Assembly: GCF_029266855.1 (NCBI RefSeq)
Contig: NZ_JAQSWB010000012.1
Coordinates: 1-56,736, forward strand
Length of the DNA stretch: 56,736 nucleotides
Direction: 5' to 3'
Source of the DNA: Fluviicola sp.
Lineage (GTDB): Bacteria > Bacteroidota > Bacteroidia > Flavobacteriales_D > Crocinitomicaceae
Each line of letters begins with the position of its first letter. Position 1 is the stretch's first letter. The notes under the pieces are model-generated. The model worked only from the letters and a program-made list of their open reading frames with translations, was not told the origin of the DNA and ran no database searches. A program made the translations under genes and the position numbers. Positions 55,876-56,736 of this stretch are shown here, one piece after another.

Positions 55876-56512
55876 ACTATTTGGTATTTCCTTTTACAAC
55901 GAAGACCTCTACCCACTTTTATTCCGAATGACCGTAAACCTGGTGGTTTTAGTGATTCTTATTCGTTTCATGTATTACGCCAAAGCAAGAAGAAAGGACT
56001 ACCTCTTCACCTTCTTTATGATCGGAATGATCACCTTCTTCCTGTGTTTCGGATTGAAAAAACTCGATATTGACACCGGAATGGGACTCGGCCTTTTCGC
56101 CATCTTCGGAATTCTCCGTTATCGAACCGAAGGTATCGAGATCAAAGAAATGACTTACCTCTTCCTGGTAATTGGTCTTTCGGTTATCAACGCATTGGCT
56201 TCCAATAAAATTTCACTCGCCGAAATGGGCGTAATGAATGGTGCCTTATTGCTCCTGGTAGCCGGTTTGGAATACTTGTGGCTCTTGAAACACGAAACCC
56301 GCAAGATCATTGTATACGATCGCATTGACCTCATTCAGCCGGATAAATACCAGGAAATGATGGTGGACGTTCAGCTGAGAACAGGCTTAAAGATCAACCG
56401 CATTGAGATTGGTAAAATCGATTTCCTCCGCGATGTGGCGCAATTGATGATCTTTTACGATGGAGACATTCAGTCATTTGGAACCGGAGCCGGACCAAGT
56501 GATTCCGAGTAA
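55847..56512 (+). CDS. DUF4956 membrane protein
   Basis: 221 residues. Four or so membrane helices (LLFRMTVNLVVLVILIRFMY; YLFTFFMIGMITFFLCFGL; MTYLFLVIGLSVINALAS; GVMNGALLLLVAGLEYLWLL), the marker GLGLFAIFGILRYRTEGIEI, and a cytosolic C-terminal ferredoxin-like part (DVQLRTGLKINRIEIGKIDF). DUF4956 genes commonly sit beside VTC polymerases; a membrane channel or anchor for polyphosphate is an inference. A terminator follows. Confidence 0.9.
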   Translation: MLLAHKPDSELFGISFYNEDLYPLLFRMTVNLVVLVILIRFMYYAKARRKDYLFTFFMIGMITFFLCFGLKKLDIDTGMGLGLFAIFGILRYRTEGIEIKEMTYLFLVIGLSVINALASNKISLAEMGVMNGALLLLVAGLEYLWLLKHETRKIIVYDRIDLIQPDKYQEMMVDVQLRTGLKINRIEIGKIDFLRDVAQLMIFYDGDIQSFGTGAGPSDSE

Positions 56513-56536
56513 TCAGCTTTAATAATATTGAAAAGG

Positions 56537-56567
56537 AAGAGAGTTTGCATTGCAGATTCTCTTTTTT
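56537..56567 (+). terminator. Possible terminator after DUF4956
   Basis: AAGAGA (56537-56542) pairs with TCTCTT (56558-56563) with a 15-nt loop, followed by TTTT. Short stem, so moderate confidence. Confidence 0.5.
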
Positions 56568-56736
56568 GTTTAGGGGGATTTGTTCAGTCTTCGATTGAAA
56601 AAATCTACTTTCCGAAATCAGGAATAGATCAACTGAGAGGAATCTGAAACCGGCCCTTACGCTGGAAATCGTTAAAAACAAGCAAATGAAGCGAAAAGAA
56701 GCATTCATTGTTTGAGTCCATAGGACGAGTTTCGAA

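Noticed and set aside
56394-56708. Minus-strand ORF of 104 codons with a hydrophobic start
   Set aside because: It runs antisense into the end of the DUF4956 gene, and the hydrophobic start is not enough to support it.

Overview
The window looks like a chromosome segment of a Bacteroidota bacterium, most likely Flavobacteriales; a Fluviicola/Crocinitomicaceae-like genome would fit, but that finer placement is a guess. The reasons are: an alternative complex III (actABCDEF) operon running into cytochrome oxidase genes; an F-type ATP synthase operon without atpD and atpC; a MurF-alanine racemase fusion; the type IX secretion (T9SS) lipoprotein SprE/PorW; several secreted proteins with T9SS-type C-terminal sorting tails; and promoters of the Bacteroidota type (TTG, about 19 nt, TAnnTTTG). 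No tRNA, rRNA, CRISPR array, transposase or prophage was seen. Most of the window is core genome, broken up by many small inverted repeats.

Layout. 1-2.4 kb: a large secreted protein whose gene (minus strand) runs off the left edge. 2.9-9.7 kb: secreted M28 peptidase, an acidic Bacteroidota protein, thymidine kinase, MurF-Alr, a double OmpA-domain protein and an Ada-like DNA methyltransferase. 10-12 kb: flotillin-like SPFH protein. 12.2-21.3 kb (all minus): sprE, atpZ, an atpI-like membrane gene, then atpB-E-F-H-A, a four-helix-bundle (S23/IVS) gene and atpG. 21.4-22.9 kb: CvpA and YebC. 23.1-27.4 kb (plus): alpha/beta hydrolase-like protein, small conserved protein, RseP, DUF4412 protein. 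27.4-33.0 kb (minus): CotH, DUF1800 and DUF1501 secreted-protein cluster. 33.1-36.1 kb: QueG, an orphan secreted protein, RuvB. 36.7-39.8 kb (plus): secreted trypsin-like protease and a small T9SS cargo. 39.9-51.8 kb (minus): actA-B-C-D-E-F followed by coxB and coxA, ended by an intrinsic terminator. 52-56.5 kb: SPOR protein, flavoprotein, PurT, and an overlapping VTC polyphosphate polymerase/DUF4956 pair.

How it fits together. Complex III (act) oxidises quinol, passes electrons to the oxidase encoded next to it and helps build a proton gradient. The ATP synthase operon uses that gradient, and SprE, encoded just upstream, belongs to the proton-motive-force-driven T9SS that exports the secreted proteins found here.

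Points most worth checking: the S23 gene cassette with inverted flanking repeats inside the ATP synthase operon; a terminator-like hairpin directly after atpE; the shortened MurF half of the MurF-Alr fusion; the CotH/DUF1800/DUF1501 cluster; and an exact 30-bp intergenic repeat at two loci 10 kb apart. I did not find a clear, wholly new multi-gene system; the S23 cassette and the CotH cluster come closest.
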